Below, piece by piece: positions 42,269 to 50,345 of a stretch of DNA of 64,000 nucleotides. A program made the translations under genes and the position numbers. The DNA is from Polynucleobacter hallstattensis (GTDB lineage Bacteria > Pseudomonadota > Gammaproteobacteria > Burkholderiales > Burkholderiaceae). Location: assembly GCF_018881835.1 (NCBI RefSeq), contig NZ_JACVPO010000001.1:62001-126000 (forward strand). Reading direction: 5' to 3'. Each line of letters begins with the position of its first letter. Position 1 is the stretch's first letter. The notes under the pieces are model-generated. The model searched no databases. It saw only the letters and a list, made by a program, of their open reading frames with translations, and was not told the DNA's origin.

Positions 42269-42808
42269 GTGATAAGTCCCGCTGAATTAGACCTACTACC
42301 TGCTCCACAGTTTTGGCGACGGGTCTCTTGCATTCTTTATGAGCAATTGGTTTTATTAGGCGTCATCGCTCTTACCTTCCTACTTCCCAATTTGGGATTA
42401 GGCATTCTGTTTGGTGTATCCCTGCCAAGTTGGCTCACCTTTCTCTATCTCTATGCCGTCCTGGGCGTTTACTTTATTTGGTATTGGACTAAGTCGGGAC
42501 AGACACTGGCGATGCAAACATGGCGAGTACGTATGATTGGTCCAGGCGGATACAAGCTGACTCGCAGACAAGCGATTTGGCGTTATTTTTTTGGGTCATT
42601 GTGGCTAGTGCCTTGCGTGATTTTGCAGTGGTTATTCGAGCTACAGAGATGGCAGATTATTGAAATGCTGTTTGCAATTGCTTTATTTCTGTGGCCACTG
42701 AGCATTTACTTAGATCGCGTTAAACCGCTACTACGTCAAAGTCTGCCAGATCGTTTAAGTAGAACGCGTTTAGTGGAATTACCGAAGGACTTAGTTAAGC
42801 TTAATTAA
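42269..42808 (+). CDS. RDD family membrane protein
   Basis: A 179-residue inner-membrane protein with three to four helices and the RDD pattern: an Arg near the start of the first helix (FWRRVSCILYEQLVLLG), an Asp-to-hydrophobic region and the conserved TLAMQTWRVRMIGPGG loop. It begins with GTG at 42269, three bases after the DUF3106 stop. Members have been linked to ion transport or to membrane assembly, but no substrate can be named. Confidence 0.75.
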   Translation: MISPAELDLLPAPQFWRRVSCILYEQLVLLGVIALTFLLPNLGLGILFGVSLPSWLTFLYLYAVLGVYFIWYWTKSGQTLAMQTWRVRMIGPGGYKLTRRQAIWRYFFGSLWLVPCVILQWLFELQRWQIIEMLFAIALFLWPLSIYLDRVKPLLRQSLPDRLSRTRLVELPKDLVKLN

Positions 42809-42831
42809 ACCAAGCTAGGCTCTAAGTCGAG

Positions 42832-45345
42832 TTAGGTCTCACGCAAACATTCCATTGCAGTAGCGGTTTGAATTCTTCTCTGAAAGCGATAACCCGCTAG
42901 TAGGCAAGCAGTTACCCCAAAGCCGATACCCATCGCTAAAGACTGCGCAAATGCATTGAACTCAATCTCCAATACAAATCGGCCAAGTGCCCATGCTGCA
43001 ATTCCGGCAGCGAGTCCAGCCAAAGTTCCTGCAAGCACTCCAATAATCAGGAGCTCGGTTAATGCAATCTTCCCCAGCAAATAGCGGGACGCACCTACCG
43101 CTTTTAGCAAAGCTGCACTCCTGAAACGCTCATCTTGTGTTGCCGCTATCGCAGCTACTAACACTAAAATCGCTGCCGCAATGGTGAAAGTGAACAAGAG
43201 ACCCAATACAGAAGATAGTCGATCAAGTACATCCTGTATTTGTTTTAGCGATGTCCCCACATCCACGATGGTGAGATTAGGATAGGCCTGAGCAAGCTGA
43301 TAATCCAAACCTTCAATTGCAGCGCTTTGATAATACGAAGTAATCCAAGATTGAGGCATTTCTGCGAGCATTGCAGGCGGCATGATGACAAAGAAATTCA
43401 CTTTCATCGAACTCCAATCCAACTTACGCAAAGAAGTAATGGGCGCAGTGACTTTTTCACCGGCAAGCTCAAAGGTCATTTGATCGCCCAGCTTTAACTT
43501 CAAACTCTTTGCAATCCCCATCTCCAGCGAAACTTGTGGAGCACCCCCTTCAATCCATTTTCCGGACGTAATCCGATTACCCTCAGGCAACTGCTCGGTG
43601 TACGAGAGATTGAATTCTCGATCAACTAAGCGGCGTGCATTTTCATCAATGTAATCATTGGGTCCAATGGTCTTTCCATTAATCTCAACTAAGCGCGCAC
43701 GAACCATGGGGCTAAAACTCGGCTTTACTACTCCCGCATCCAGTAGTGAGCGAGTAATACTAGCTTTTTGATCTTCCTGAACATTAATCATGAAGCGATT
43801 GGGCGCATCGACTGGGATATTGCCCTGCCAGGTAGCCAATAAATCTTGTCGGAGTAATAGGATGAGCAGTAAGGCCATCAAGGCGATACCTAGCGCCGTG
43901 ATTTGCATGACTGCAAAGCCAGAGCGACGCGCTTGTACTGTCAGTGCAAAGCGTAATGCGAAGTGATGATTACTCCATCTGGAAAACAGGAGCTTGAGTA
44001 AACCAAGGCATGACCAAGAAACTACGGCAAAGAGCGCAAGGGCCAAGCCAAAACTAGCGGCAACCCAGGAGGCTAGCTTCCAATCTTGAGCTGCAAGCGC
44101 GATCAAGACAAGACAAGTACCCAATCCAAAGAGCGCGACCCACAGCACCTTGATGTTCACCGAACCCAATTCTTTGCGAATCAGTCGTACCGGTGAAATC
44201 ATGACCAAACTAAATAAGGGTGGGCCAGCAAAACCGATTAGTAGACAGGAGGAAAACAAAATGCTCCAAACCAAAGGCCAAAGTGAGAGTGCAGGTAAAT
44301 TGGCAAATATGAGATTGCCCAAGATCCCAATCAATATCTCTTGAACGCCGTAAGCAATCGCAGCACCCATCACAGCTGCCGATATACACAGTGCACCCAA
44401 TACCCTGACTTGCTTCACTAGAATAGTCCTTTGGCTTGCGCCAAGGCATTTCATGACAGCGCAAACATCCGCCTGCTTTAAAACATAGCGACGCGCTGAT
44501 AAGGCAATCGCTACCGCAGCTACCATGGCCGTTAGTAAGGCCACTAAGGCTAAAAAGCGCTCAGCCCGCTCAAGGGTTTTACGCATGACAGGCTGCGCAT
44601 TTTCTAAGGTCTCAATGCGCAATCCTCGGAGACTTTCGGATGCAATTGATTGCGTTGCCCACTGTTCATAATCAGAGATGGCCGAATCATTGCCAGCTAG
44701 AAGAAGTCGATAGGTCACCCGGCTGCCCAGACCAATCAGGCCGGTGGCTGGTAAATCATCCAGCGACATCATGACGCGTGGTGCGAAATTCATAAAACCA
44801 GCACCTCGATCAAGCTCGCGCTCCAAAATACCGCTAATCAGGAATGCCTTATCACCCAATAGCATCTGATCCCCGACATTTGCCTTTAGCGCACTGAGCA
44901 TTGCGGGGTCCACCCAAACCGAACCTACTGGCGGAGTTGTACTGACTGATGAAGGTGATACCTGCAGAGTACCGCGCAAGGGGTAGGCAGAACTGACGAC
45001 CTTTAGGGAGGCAAGCTTACTTTGCGCCCCTACCGTAGCCATACTCGGAAAGACAATCGTTTGAGCCGAGCTGAGCTGTCGCCCCTTGGCTTCCTGAATG
45101 AAGCGCTCAGGCAGGGGTTGATCAGAAACGAGTAATAGATCTGCAGCAAGCAGCTGGCGGGCATCGAACTGAAAGGCCCGCTGCATTCGGTCGGCCAAGA
45201 AACTAACGCTGGATAAAGCGGCTACAGAGAGCGTCAGCGCAACCAATAGCGCTACTAGCTCACTAGATCGCAGATCTCGCTGAATACCTCGAAGAAAGCT
45301 GGTTAACACTCCTTTAGACCGCCTGAATCTGGCCACCATCCACAC
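42832..45345 (-). CDS. FtsX-like ABC transporter permease (YbbP/MacB-like class)
   Basis: An 837-residue membrane protein with a first helix near residue 30-50, a large periplasmic region and then blocks of helices around 270-450 and 720-830, each with the FtsX fold (LKAVGASRYLLGKIALTELLIIGVL near the end, and KCLGASQRTILVKQVRVLGAL in the first block). This is the layout of YbbP. The start is uncertain: the frame overlaps the preceding SDR stop by about 30 bases; GTG at 45309 with AAAGGAG is a shorter alternative. No ATPase partner is adjacent. Confidence 0.82.
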   Translation of the reverse strand: MWMVARFRRSKGVLTSFLRGIQRDLRSSELVALLVALTLSVAALSSVSFLADRMQRAFQFDARQLLAADLLLVSDQPLPERFIQEAKGRQLSSAQTIVFPSMATVGAQSKLASLKVVSSAYPLRGTLQVSPSSVSTTPPVGSVWVDPAMLSALKANVGDQMLLGDKAFLISGILERELDRGAGFMNFAPRVMMSLDDLPATGLIGLGSRVTYRLLLAGNDSAISDYEQWATQSIASESLRGLRIETLENAQPVMRKTLERAERFLALVALLTAMVAAVAIALSARRYVLKQADVCAVMKCLGASQRTILVKQVRVLGALCISAAVMGAAIAYGVQEILIGILGNLIFANLPALSLWPLVWSILFSSCLLIGFAGPPLFSLVMISPVRLIRKELGSVNIKVLWVALFGLGTCLVLIALAAQDWKLASWVAASFGLALALFAVVSWSCLGLLKLLFSRWSNHHFALRFALTVQARRSGFAVMQITALGIALMALLLILLLRQDLLATWQGNIPVDAPNRFMINVQEDQKASITRSLLDAGVVKPSFSPMVRARLVEINGKTIGPNDYIDENARRLVDREFNLSYTEQLPEGNRITSGKWIEGGAPQVSLEMGIAKSLKLKLGDQMTFELAGEKVTAPITSLRKLDWSSMKVNFFVIMPPAMLAEMPQSWITSYYQSAAIEGLDYQLAQAYPNLTIVDVGTSLKQIQDVLDRLSSVLGLLFTFTIAAAILVLVAAIAATQDERFRSAALLKAVGASRYLLGKIALTELLIIGVLAGTLAGLAAGIAAWALGRFVLEIEFNAFAQSLAMGIGFGVTACLLAGYRFQRRIQTATAMECLRET

Positions 45346-46099
45346 GAATCACTGAGCCAGTAATGTAGGAGGCATTTTGACTAGCCAGAAAGGCTGCAGC
45401 ATCTCCATACTCTTGCGGATCACCATAACGACCCATCGGAATCTGGTTTTGACTTGCTTTGACCACAGATTCATAGCTCACATTTTCACGTTGGGCGCGT
45501 GCTTCATCTAGTTGACGTAAACGATCGGTTGCCACACGACCTGGCATGATCACATTCACGGTAACTCCATCAGCTGCTACCTCTGCTGCCAAAGTTTTAG
45601 ACCAAGCCAGTAACGCAGCACGCAAGGTATTGGAGATGGCAAGATTTTTAATGGGGGCAATAGCACCTGAAGTAGTGCTCGTAATAATGCGGCCCCATTT
45701 ACGTTGACGCATTCCCGGTAGAACTCGATCAGTGATGCTGATAAGTGATAGGACCATATCGTTAAAACTCTTTTGCCACAAAGCGGGGTCTTGTCCAGTC
45801 GCCAGTGTCGGAGGAGGCCCACCAGTGTTATTGATCAAGATATCAATCGGGCCTAGTTCTTTTTCTACCTTACTCACCAAGCCATCGATCAAGGATGCAT
45901 CAGAAAGATCCCAGCTCAAAGCCAATGCTTTTCCACCGGCAGCTTCAATCATTTCAACCGATTTTTTTAATCCCTCGGGGTTACGACCAGTCACCGCCAC
46001 TTTGACGCCCTCACGCGCCAAAGAAACGGCCATCGCCTGACCTAAACCTCGGCTAGATGCCATCACTAATGCAACCTTACCTTTGAGTCCTAAATCCAT
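45314..46099 (-). CDS. SDR family oxidoreductase with atypical active site
   Basis: A 261-residue Rossmann enzyme starting MDLGLKGKVALVMASSRGLGQAM with an ASSRGLG dinucleotide motif and NNTGG as the second motif. Where the Tyr-x-x-x-Lys catalytic motif normally sits it has SNTLR within LAISNTLRAALLAWSK, so the tyrosine and lysine are replaced. It may be a known divergent subgroup with another catalytic arrangement. GGAGAAGAC precedes the ATG. Confidence 0.85.
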   Translation of the reverse strand: MDLGLKGKVALVMASSRGLGQAMAVSLAREGVKVAVTGRNPEGLKKSVEMIEAAGGKALALSWDLSDASLIDGLVSKVEKELGPIDILINNTGGPPPTLATGQDPALWQKSFNDMVLSLISITDRVLPGMRQRKWGRIITSTTSGAIAPIKNLAISNTLRAALLAWSKTLAAEVAADGVTVNVIMPGRVATDRLRQLDEARAQRENVSYESVVKASQNQIPMGRYGDPQEYGDAAAFLASQNASYITGSVIRVDGGQIQAV

Positions 46100-46141
46100 G
46101 TCTTCTCCAATATTGTTTTATTTACTGTCATTCTAGAATGC

Positions 46142-46798
46142 CTACTGCCCTAAAGGTGGAGGCAGATTACCAGCGTACTTATAAAGTGCCACCTCATACT
46201 CTTTCAAAATTTGCGCCAAGGCTTCCTGCTGGCCCAGCACCAATGCCTGGGGGGTATTGTCTTTGAGTGCAACTCTCTTGGTATAGCGGTTTTTACCAAT
46301 AACCGGGTTACGCTTTTGGGGGTCAGTTGCAGTAAGAAAAAATTCTATAGTGACAACCGCCTCTGGACGAACCCGGTAATCACCATAAAAATCTTCTATG
46401 GATGTCTGCAAGATGTAATACGGAAAGAAGCTATTGCCCTGACCTACGGTCATGGAGAAGATTTGGGCATTATTCAACCACTGTCGTGTCGCGTTACTGA
46501 CCATCTCATTTGGTAAAGCAGAATACGTATTATAAAAATCCTTTTCATAGCGCTGATCACCCAAGCGATAAACCAAAGACTTACCGTCAAAAGGCGGTGT
46601 TGTAGATGATGAACCCATCTTGAGCCACAAATCACTGCGCGGCTTATAGGGAGCACCAGTACGCTCTGGCGCCACCATCCAACTACTGGTCTCTAGTGCC
46701 GGTATTTTAGGCAATGAGCAGGCGCTTAATGCGGCCGCTATGAATACAAAAGCGGCAAACTGAATCAAGCGAGAGTTTTTAGTCATCTGAATTTTCAT
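46142..46798 (-). CDS. ABC-type transport auxiliary lipoprotein (PqiC/MlaA-unrelated)
   Basis: A 218-residue outer-membrane lipoprotein: signal FAAFVFIAAALSACS with lipobox cysteine near residue 27. The body resembles ABC_trans_aux (PqiC/YmbA) lipoproteins, which work with MCE-domain proteins in lipid traffic. It overlaps the MCE gene by four bases (ATGA), strongly suggesting one complex. It is the last gene of the Mla-type operon. Confidence 0.8.
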   Translation of the reverse strand: MKIQMTKNSRLIQFAAFVFIAAALSACSLPKIPALETSSWMVAPERTGAPYKPRSDLWLKMGSSSTTPPFDGKSLVYRLGDQRYEKDFYNTYSALPNEMVSNATRQWLNNAQIFSMTVGQGNSFFPYYILQTSIEDFYGDYRVRPEAVVTIEFFLTATDPQKRNPVIGKNRYTKRVALKDNTPQALVLGQQEALAQILKEYEVALYKYAGNLPPPLGQ

Positions 46799-47709
46799 TT
46801 TTGGACTCCATTCATTGGAGGCGTAATACGTGCAGGTGGCTCACCCCAAATCAGAGTAGCTGGAGATTGACTTGCGACACGGGTAAATTCATTCAACTGC
46901 TCGCTGGCCTGACGAAGATTCTCTAAGGTTACAGTGGTATCACCCTGCACACTAGTGACGGTTTGACGCAAAGAAACCATGGTCGCAACCAATTCACGCA
47001 TCAGAATATTGAGTTGATCTTTATCGGTGACCTTAGCAATTCGATCCAATAAGACGTTAAGATCTTGAACTGTATTGATCAGACCCGCATTATTTTTGCC
47101 GTCACCAGCCATCAATTGATTTAGATTACCCAGCAAGGCATCAAACTTCTTCTGAGTCCCATCGATATCCATGCCATTCAGTGAGCTAATTAACTTCTGA
47201 ACTCCAGAAATAATTTCATCCGCTTGGTTGGGCATTGAAGGGACCACTGCATATTCGGGCGTCCAAGGATAAGACAATTGGGAGTATTTAGAGGCGCCTG
47301 GATAAAAATCTAACTCAACGTAATTTACGCCAGTAATGCCCATCGAACGTATACGCGCACGCAAGTTATCTTTGATGAATGTTTCCAAGTGACTTTTTTC
47401 AAGAGCATCCCCATAGATTTGCATTCTCACAACGACATACTCTTGCTTTTGAACCATCGGAACTTCTTTTTCATACAAGTCACCCGATAACGCAATCAAT
47501 GTCACCTGTCCAATCTTGACGCCTCGAAAGCGAACCGCTGCACCAGCATCTAGGCCTGTCACTGATTGCTTGACATAGGTTTCAACCATAAATGATTTTT
47601 TAAAAAATTGCCCTGAGCCAAAGATCAAGATGACGGTGAGTAATGCACCGATTGCCGCAAGAACAAAAATTCCTAAACGGAAATAATTAGGATTGGAGTT
47701 ATTACTCAT
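46795..47709 (-). CDS. MCE-domain (MlaD-like) periplasmic lipid-transport protein
   Basis: A 304-residue protein with an N-terminal membrane anchor (LGIFVLAAIGALLTVILIFG) followed by an MCE domain (about 35-120, including VTGLDAGAAVRFRGVKIGQV) and a long helical C-terminal region (about 165-285) probably forming a coiled coil or barrel lining. MCE proteins form rings carrying phospholipids across the periplasm. It overlaps both neighbouring genes by four bases. Confidence 0.9.
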   Translation of the reverse strand: MSNNSNPNYFRLGIFVLAAIGALLTVILIFGSGQFFKKSFMVETYVKQSVTGLDAGAAVRFRGVKIGQVTLIALSGDLYEKEVPMVQKQEYVVVRMQIYGDALEKSHLETFIKDNLRARIRSMGITGVNYVELDFYPGASKYSQLSYPWTPEYAVVPSMPNQADEIISGVQKLISSLNGMDIDGTQKKFDALLGNLNQLMAGDGKNNAGLINTVQDLNVLLDRIAKVTDKDQLNILMRELVATMVSLRQTVTSVQGDTTVTLENLRQASEQLNEFTRVASQSPATLIWGEPPARITPPMNGVQK

Positions 47710-48473
47710 GCTGCGTCCTTGCTCATGATGCGATTAAAAAATTGATGTACTCGAGGGTCTTTGCTACTATCCCTTAATACATTAGGATCACCCTCGGCAA
47801 TAATGCCTTTAGCATCCTTGTCCAACATGATTACCTTGTCAGCAATCGAATAAATGCTAGCTAATTCATGTGAAACAATCACAAAAGTAAATCCTAAGTT
47901 TTTTGAGAGATCTAAAATCGTGCTGTCAAGATCTGCCGACGTAATTGGATCAAGACCTGCCGAAGGCTCATCTAAAAATAATATTTTAGGATCTAAAGCC
48001 ATCGCCCGTGCGATCGCAGCCCGCTTTTGCATGCCGCCGCTAATCTCGCTAGGCATATACGTTTCATACGGAAGTAAGCCTACCAAGTCCAGTTTGCATC
48101 GGGCCAATAAATTCATCTGATCTCTAGTCAGTTGGGTGTACTCCTCCATAAAGAGTGTCACGTTATCGAGCAGATTCATAGAACCAAATAAAGCGCCCTG
48201 CTGATACATGACTCCAAAGCTCGTCATGATTTTTTGGCGCTCAGCACCTTGGGCAGTAGTGATATTTTGACCCTCGATCAGCACATCACCAGCAAGTGGT
48301 TGATAGAGACCAAATAAGTTCTTTAAGAGGCTTGATTTACCGCAACCTGATCCACCCAAAATCACAAAAATCTCACCGTTCTTAACTGAGAAGTTCAGAT
48401 TCTGTAACAGCACTTTTGAGCCATAGCCCACAGTGAGGTTTTGCACGTCAATCGATTTACCCAGTTCATCCAT
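47706..48473 (-). CDS. MlaF-like ABC ATPase of the lipid-transport operon
   Basis: A 255-residue ATPase with Walker A GGSGCGKSSLL, the signature EISGGMQKRAAIARAMA (characteristic of the Mla/Mce class) and Walker B ILFLDEPSAGLDP. It energises lipid movement with the MlaE-like permease whose stop overlaps its start by one base. Confidence 0.93.
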   Translation of the reverse strand: MDELGKSIDVQNLTVGYGSKVLLQNLNFSVKNGEIFVILGGSGCGKSSLLKNLFGLYQPLAGDVLIEGQNITTAQGAERQKIMTSFGVMYQQGALFGSMNLLDNVTLFMEEYTQLTRDQMNLLARCKLDLVGLLPYETYMPSEISGGMQKRAAIARAMALDPKILFLDEPSAGLDPITSADLDSTILDLSKNLGFTFVIVSHELASIYSIADKVIMLDKDAKGIIAEGDPNVLRDSSKDPRVHQFFNRIMSKDAA

Positions 48474-49645
48474 CAGAAACCGGTCCTGTAAGAGATATAG
48501 GCAAAGATACCGTCTACTAATACGATCATGACAATACTACTCACCACTGCTCTTGTTGCGGAGATTCCTACGGCCGCCGCACCGGTACCAGTTTGCATAC
48601 CCCGTAAACAACCCATTGCAGAAATAACTACACCGAAGAGAGTGGCCTTAACAAGGCCAGAGAGTACATCCTCAACATCGACAGCAGCTAACATACCGTT
48701 GTAGAAATTAATAAAGGGAATGCCATAAATTTGCATTGTCAGCATCGAAGAAAAAATGCTGACGATATCGGCATACAAGGTCAATATTGGTGCTACCAAT
48801 ATTCCGGCCAGTACTCTTGGTACAACTAGAAATCGAATGGGGCTTAAGCCGCCAGTGACAAGTGCATCGACTTCACTATTCACGGTCATCGTACCAATCT
48901 CGGCTGCAAATGCTGCTGATGAGCGGCCGGCAAGCAAGATCGCAGTAATCAGCGGCCCCATCTCTCTGACGATGCCTAGCGCAGCGAGTGGCCCGACAAA
49001 TGAGACGGCGCCAAATTGCTGCATACCAATCGCAGCCTGAAAAGATAAAATGACGCCAATCAAAAATGCCACTAGGCCAACAATCGGTAATGCGGAAATG
49101 CCTGCCTCTACAGCAGCGTTTACAAAATCACCCCAACGAACTTGCCTAACATTACGTATTGACCAAATTAAATCTGCTGACAGGTGACCAGTAAATGTCA
49201 CTAGGCCACGGGCATCATCCATTAAATTCTGCGCAGCCATACCAACACTCACAACCAAACTTCTTTTTTGTTTTGCAGCGGGGACAGGAAACAAGTTATC
49301 AATAGGATCAAATTCACGTAAGAGGGGCTGATACTTCGGATCTAAACCTTGGATATCAAACTGTCCACCTGCTTTCTTCTGCGCTTCTTGCACATCAATC
49401 AAAAATGCAAATGCCGATCCATCTAAAGAGCTGACTTTTGATGCGTCAAAAATCAATGAGTGTGCCAGTGCATTTCCTTGCCCTAGCCACTGATCTTGCT
49501 TTTCCCGAACATCAGCCCACACTTTGGCCAATGAATACACATTGACAGCACCACTCAAGCTGACCTCAGCATGGGTCGTATCCACTTGCGACCAAACCGC
49601 CACTGGAGTCAGGAAATTTAAAGAATTAGGGCCTGAAATGCTCAT
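48473..49645 (-). CDS. MlaE-like permease with N-terminal STAS domain
   Basis: About 390 residues. The last 260 form the MlaE permease (QMGIVREMGPLITAILLAGRSSAAFAAEIGTMTV and GLSPIRFLVVPRVLAG are typical). The first 120 residues, with a VSLSGAVNVYSLAKVW to SLDGSAFAFLIDVQEA span, resemble a STAS domain, so the function of MlaB may be fused to the permease. ATG at 49645 is preferred to the TTG at 49651; neither has a strong ribosome site. First gene of the operon. Confidence 0.88.
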   Translation of the reverse strand: MSISGPNSLNFLTPVAVWSQVDTTHAEVSLSGAVNVYSLAKVWADVREKQDQWLGQGNALAHSLIFDASKVSSLDGSAFAFLIDVQEAQKKAGGQFDIQGLDPKYQPLLREFDPIDNLFPVPAAKQKRSLVVSVGMAAQNLMDDARGLVTFTGHLSADLIWSIRNVRQVRWGDFVNAAVEAGISALPIVGLVAFLIGVILSFQAAIGMQQFGAVSFVGPLAALGIVREMGPLITAILLAGRSSAAFAAEIGTMTVNSEVDALVTGGLSPIRFLVVPRVLAGILVAPILTLYADIVSIFSSMLTMQIYGIPFINFYNGMLAAVDVEDVLSGLVKATLFGVVISAMGCLRGMQTGTGAAAVGISATRAVVSSIVMIVLVDGIFAYISYRTGF

Positions 49646-49687
49646 AGGCAAACTATAAGGGATCTAAATGAAACCACTATGAAATGC

Positions 49688-49725
49688 CAAAAAAGAAAAA
49701 GGGCCCAGTCTTTCAACTAGGCCCT
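49688..49725 (-). terminator. Intrinsic terminator of tRNA-Arg
   Basis: A 10-bp stem (one G-T pair), AGGGCCTAGT / ACTGGGCCCT with six-base loop, starts nine bases after the tRNA 3' end and is followed by TTTTTCTTTTTT on the minus strand. Confidence 0.9.
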
Positions 49726-49733
49726 GTAAGGGT

Positions 49734-49810
49734 TGGTGCGGCTGGCAGGAATTGAACCCACGACCCCTTGGTTCGTAGCCAAGTACTCTATCCAGCTGAG
49801 CTACAGCCGC
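49734..49810 (-). tRNA. tRNA-Arg (anticodon ACG)
   Basis: Minus-strand GCGGCTG (ending at 49810) pairs with CAGCCGC before ACCA; CCA is encoded at 49734-49736. The D-arm has GTAGCTCAGCTGGATAGAGTA, the anticodon arm CTTGG-CTACGAA-CCAAG with anticodon ACG (49774-49776; A34 would be edited to inosine), and the T-arm GTGGGTTCAATTCC. Length is 77. It is the only gene between the divergent greB and the Mla-type operon. Confidence 0.97.
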
Positions 49811-49816
49811 AACAGC

Positions 49817-49826
49817 CATAATTATG
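49817..49826. promoter_or_regulatory. Palindromic CATAATTATG: possible shared -10 of tRNA-Arg and greB
   Basis: The 18-base gap between tRNA-Arg and greB contains CATAATTATG, identical on both strands, so it offers a -10-like CATAAT in each direction. For greB it ends six to seven bases before the ATG, which would give an mRNA starting at or next to the start codon; for the tRNA the same holds in the other direction. No good -35 box is visible on either side. Confidence 0.5.
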
Positions 49827-49828
49827 CC

Positions 49829-50329
49829 ATGGAAGAGAAGAACTACATCACGCCCGCCGGTCACGAGCGCATTAAAAGTGAGCTTTTACAGCTCTTAAAC
49901 CTGGATCGGCCAGAGGTTGTCAAGGTTGTCCACTGGGCCGCCTCTAATGGTGACCGCTCCGAGAATGGTGACTATATTTATGGAAAAAAGCGACTGCGTG
50001 AGATAGATCGCCGGATTCGCTTCCTCAATCAGCGTCTTGAATTTGCGGTAGTGGTAGATAACCAGGTCCGAAGATCAGGTGAAGCAGATGCCGATCAGGT
50101 CTTTTTTGGGGCTACCGTGACTTATGAGAACTTGGAAGGCGTCGATGCTGGCAAAAAGACAAGCATCACGATTGTTGGGGTCGACGAGGTTGATTTAGAT
50201 CTGGGTCACGTTAGCTGGGTGTCACCCATTGCTAAAGCCTTAATCAAGTCACGCCTGGGTGATTGCGTCAAAATTCAGACACCAACTGGCCCAACTGAAA
50301 TTGAAATCCTAGCTATTCAGTACCAGTAA
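49829..50329 (+). CDS. greB: Transcript cleavage factor GreB
   Basis: A 166-residue factor that rescues backtracked RNA polymerase by stimulating transcript cleavage. An N-terminal coiled coil (about 8-75, with RSENGDYIYGKKRLREIDRRIRFL) carries the acidic tip pair, and the C-terminal FKBP-like domain starts near V85. The open frame runs back across the tRNA antisense, but MEEKNYITPAGHERIK at 49829 is the family start. No ribosome site is visible, so a leaderless mRNA is possible. Confidence 0.93.
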   Translation: MEEKNYITPAGHERIKSELLQLLNLDRPEVVKVVHWAASNGDRSENGDYIYGKKRLREIDRRIRFLNQRLEFAVVVDNQVRRSGEADADQVFFGATVTYENLEGVDAGKKTSITIVGVDEVDLDLGHVSWVSPIAKALIKSRLGDCVKIQTPTGPTEIEILAIQYQ

Positions 50330-50345
50330 TTGGGATTGATGGGGC

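Noticed and set aside
49733..49828. Open frame that extends greB upstream across tRNA-Arg antisense
   Set aside because: It reads through the antisense of a tRNA gene, and the family start MEEKNYITPAG is at 49829.
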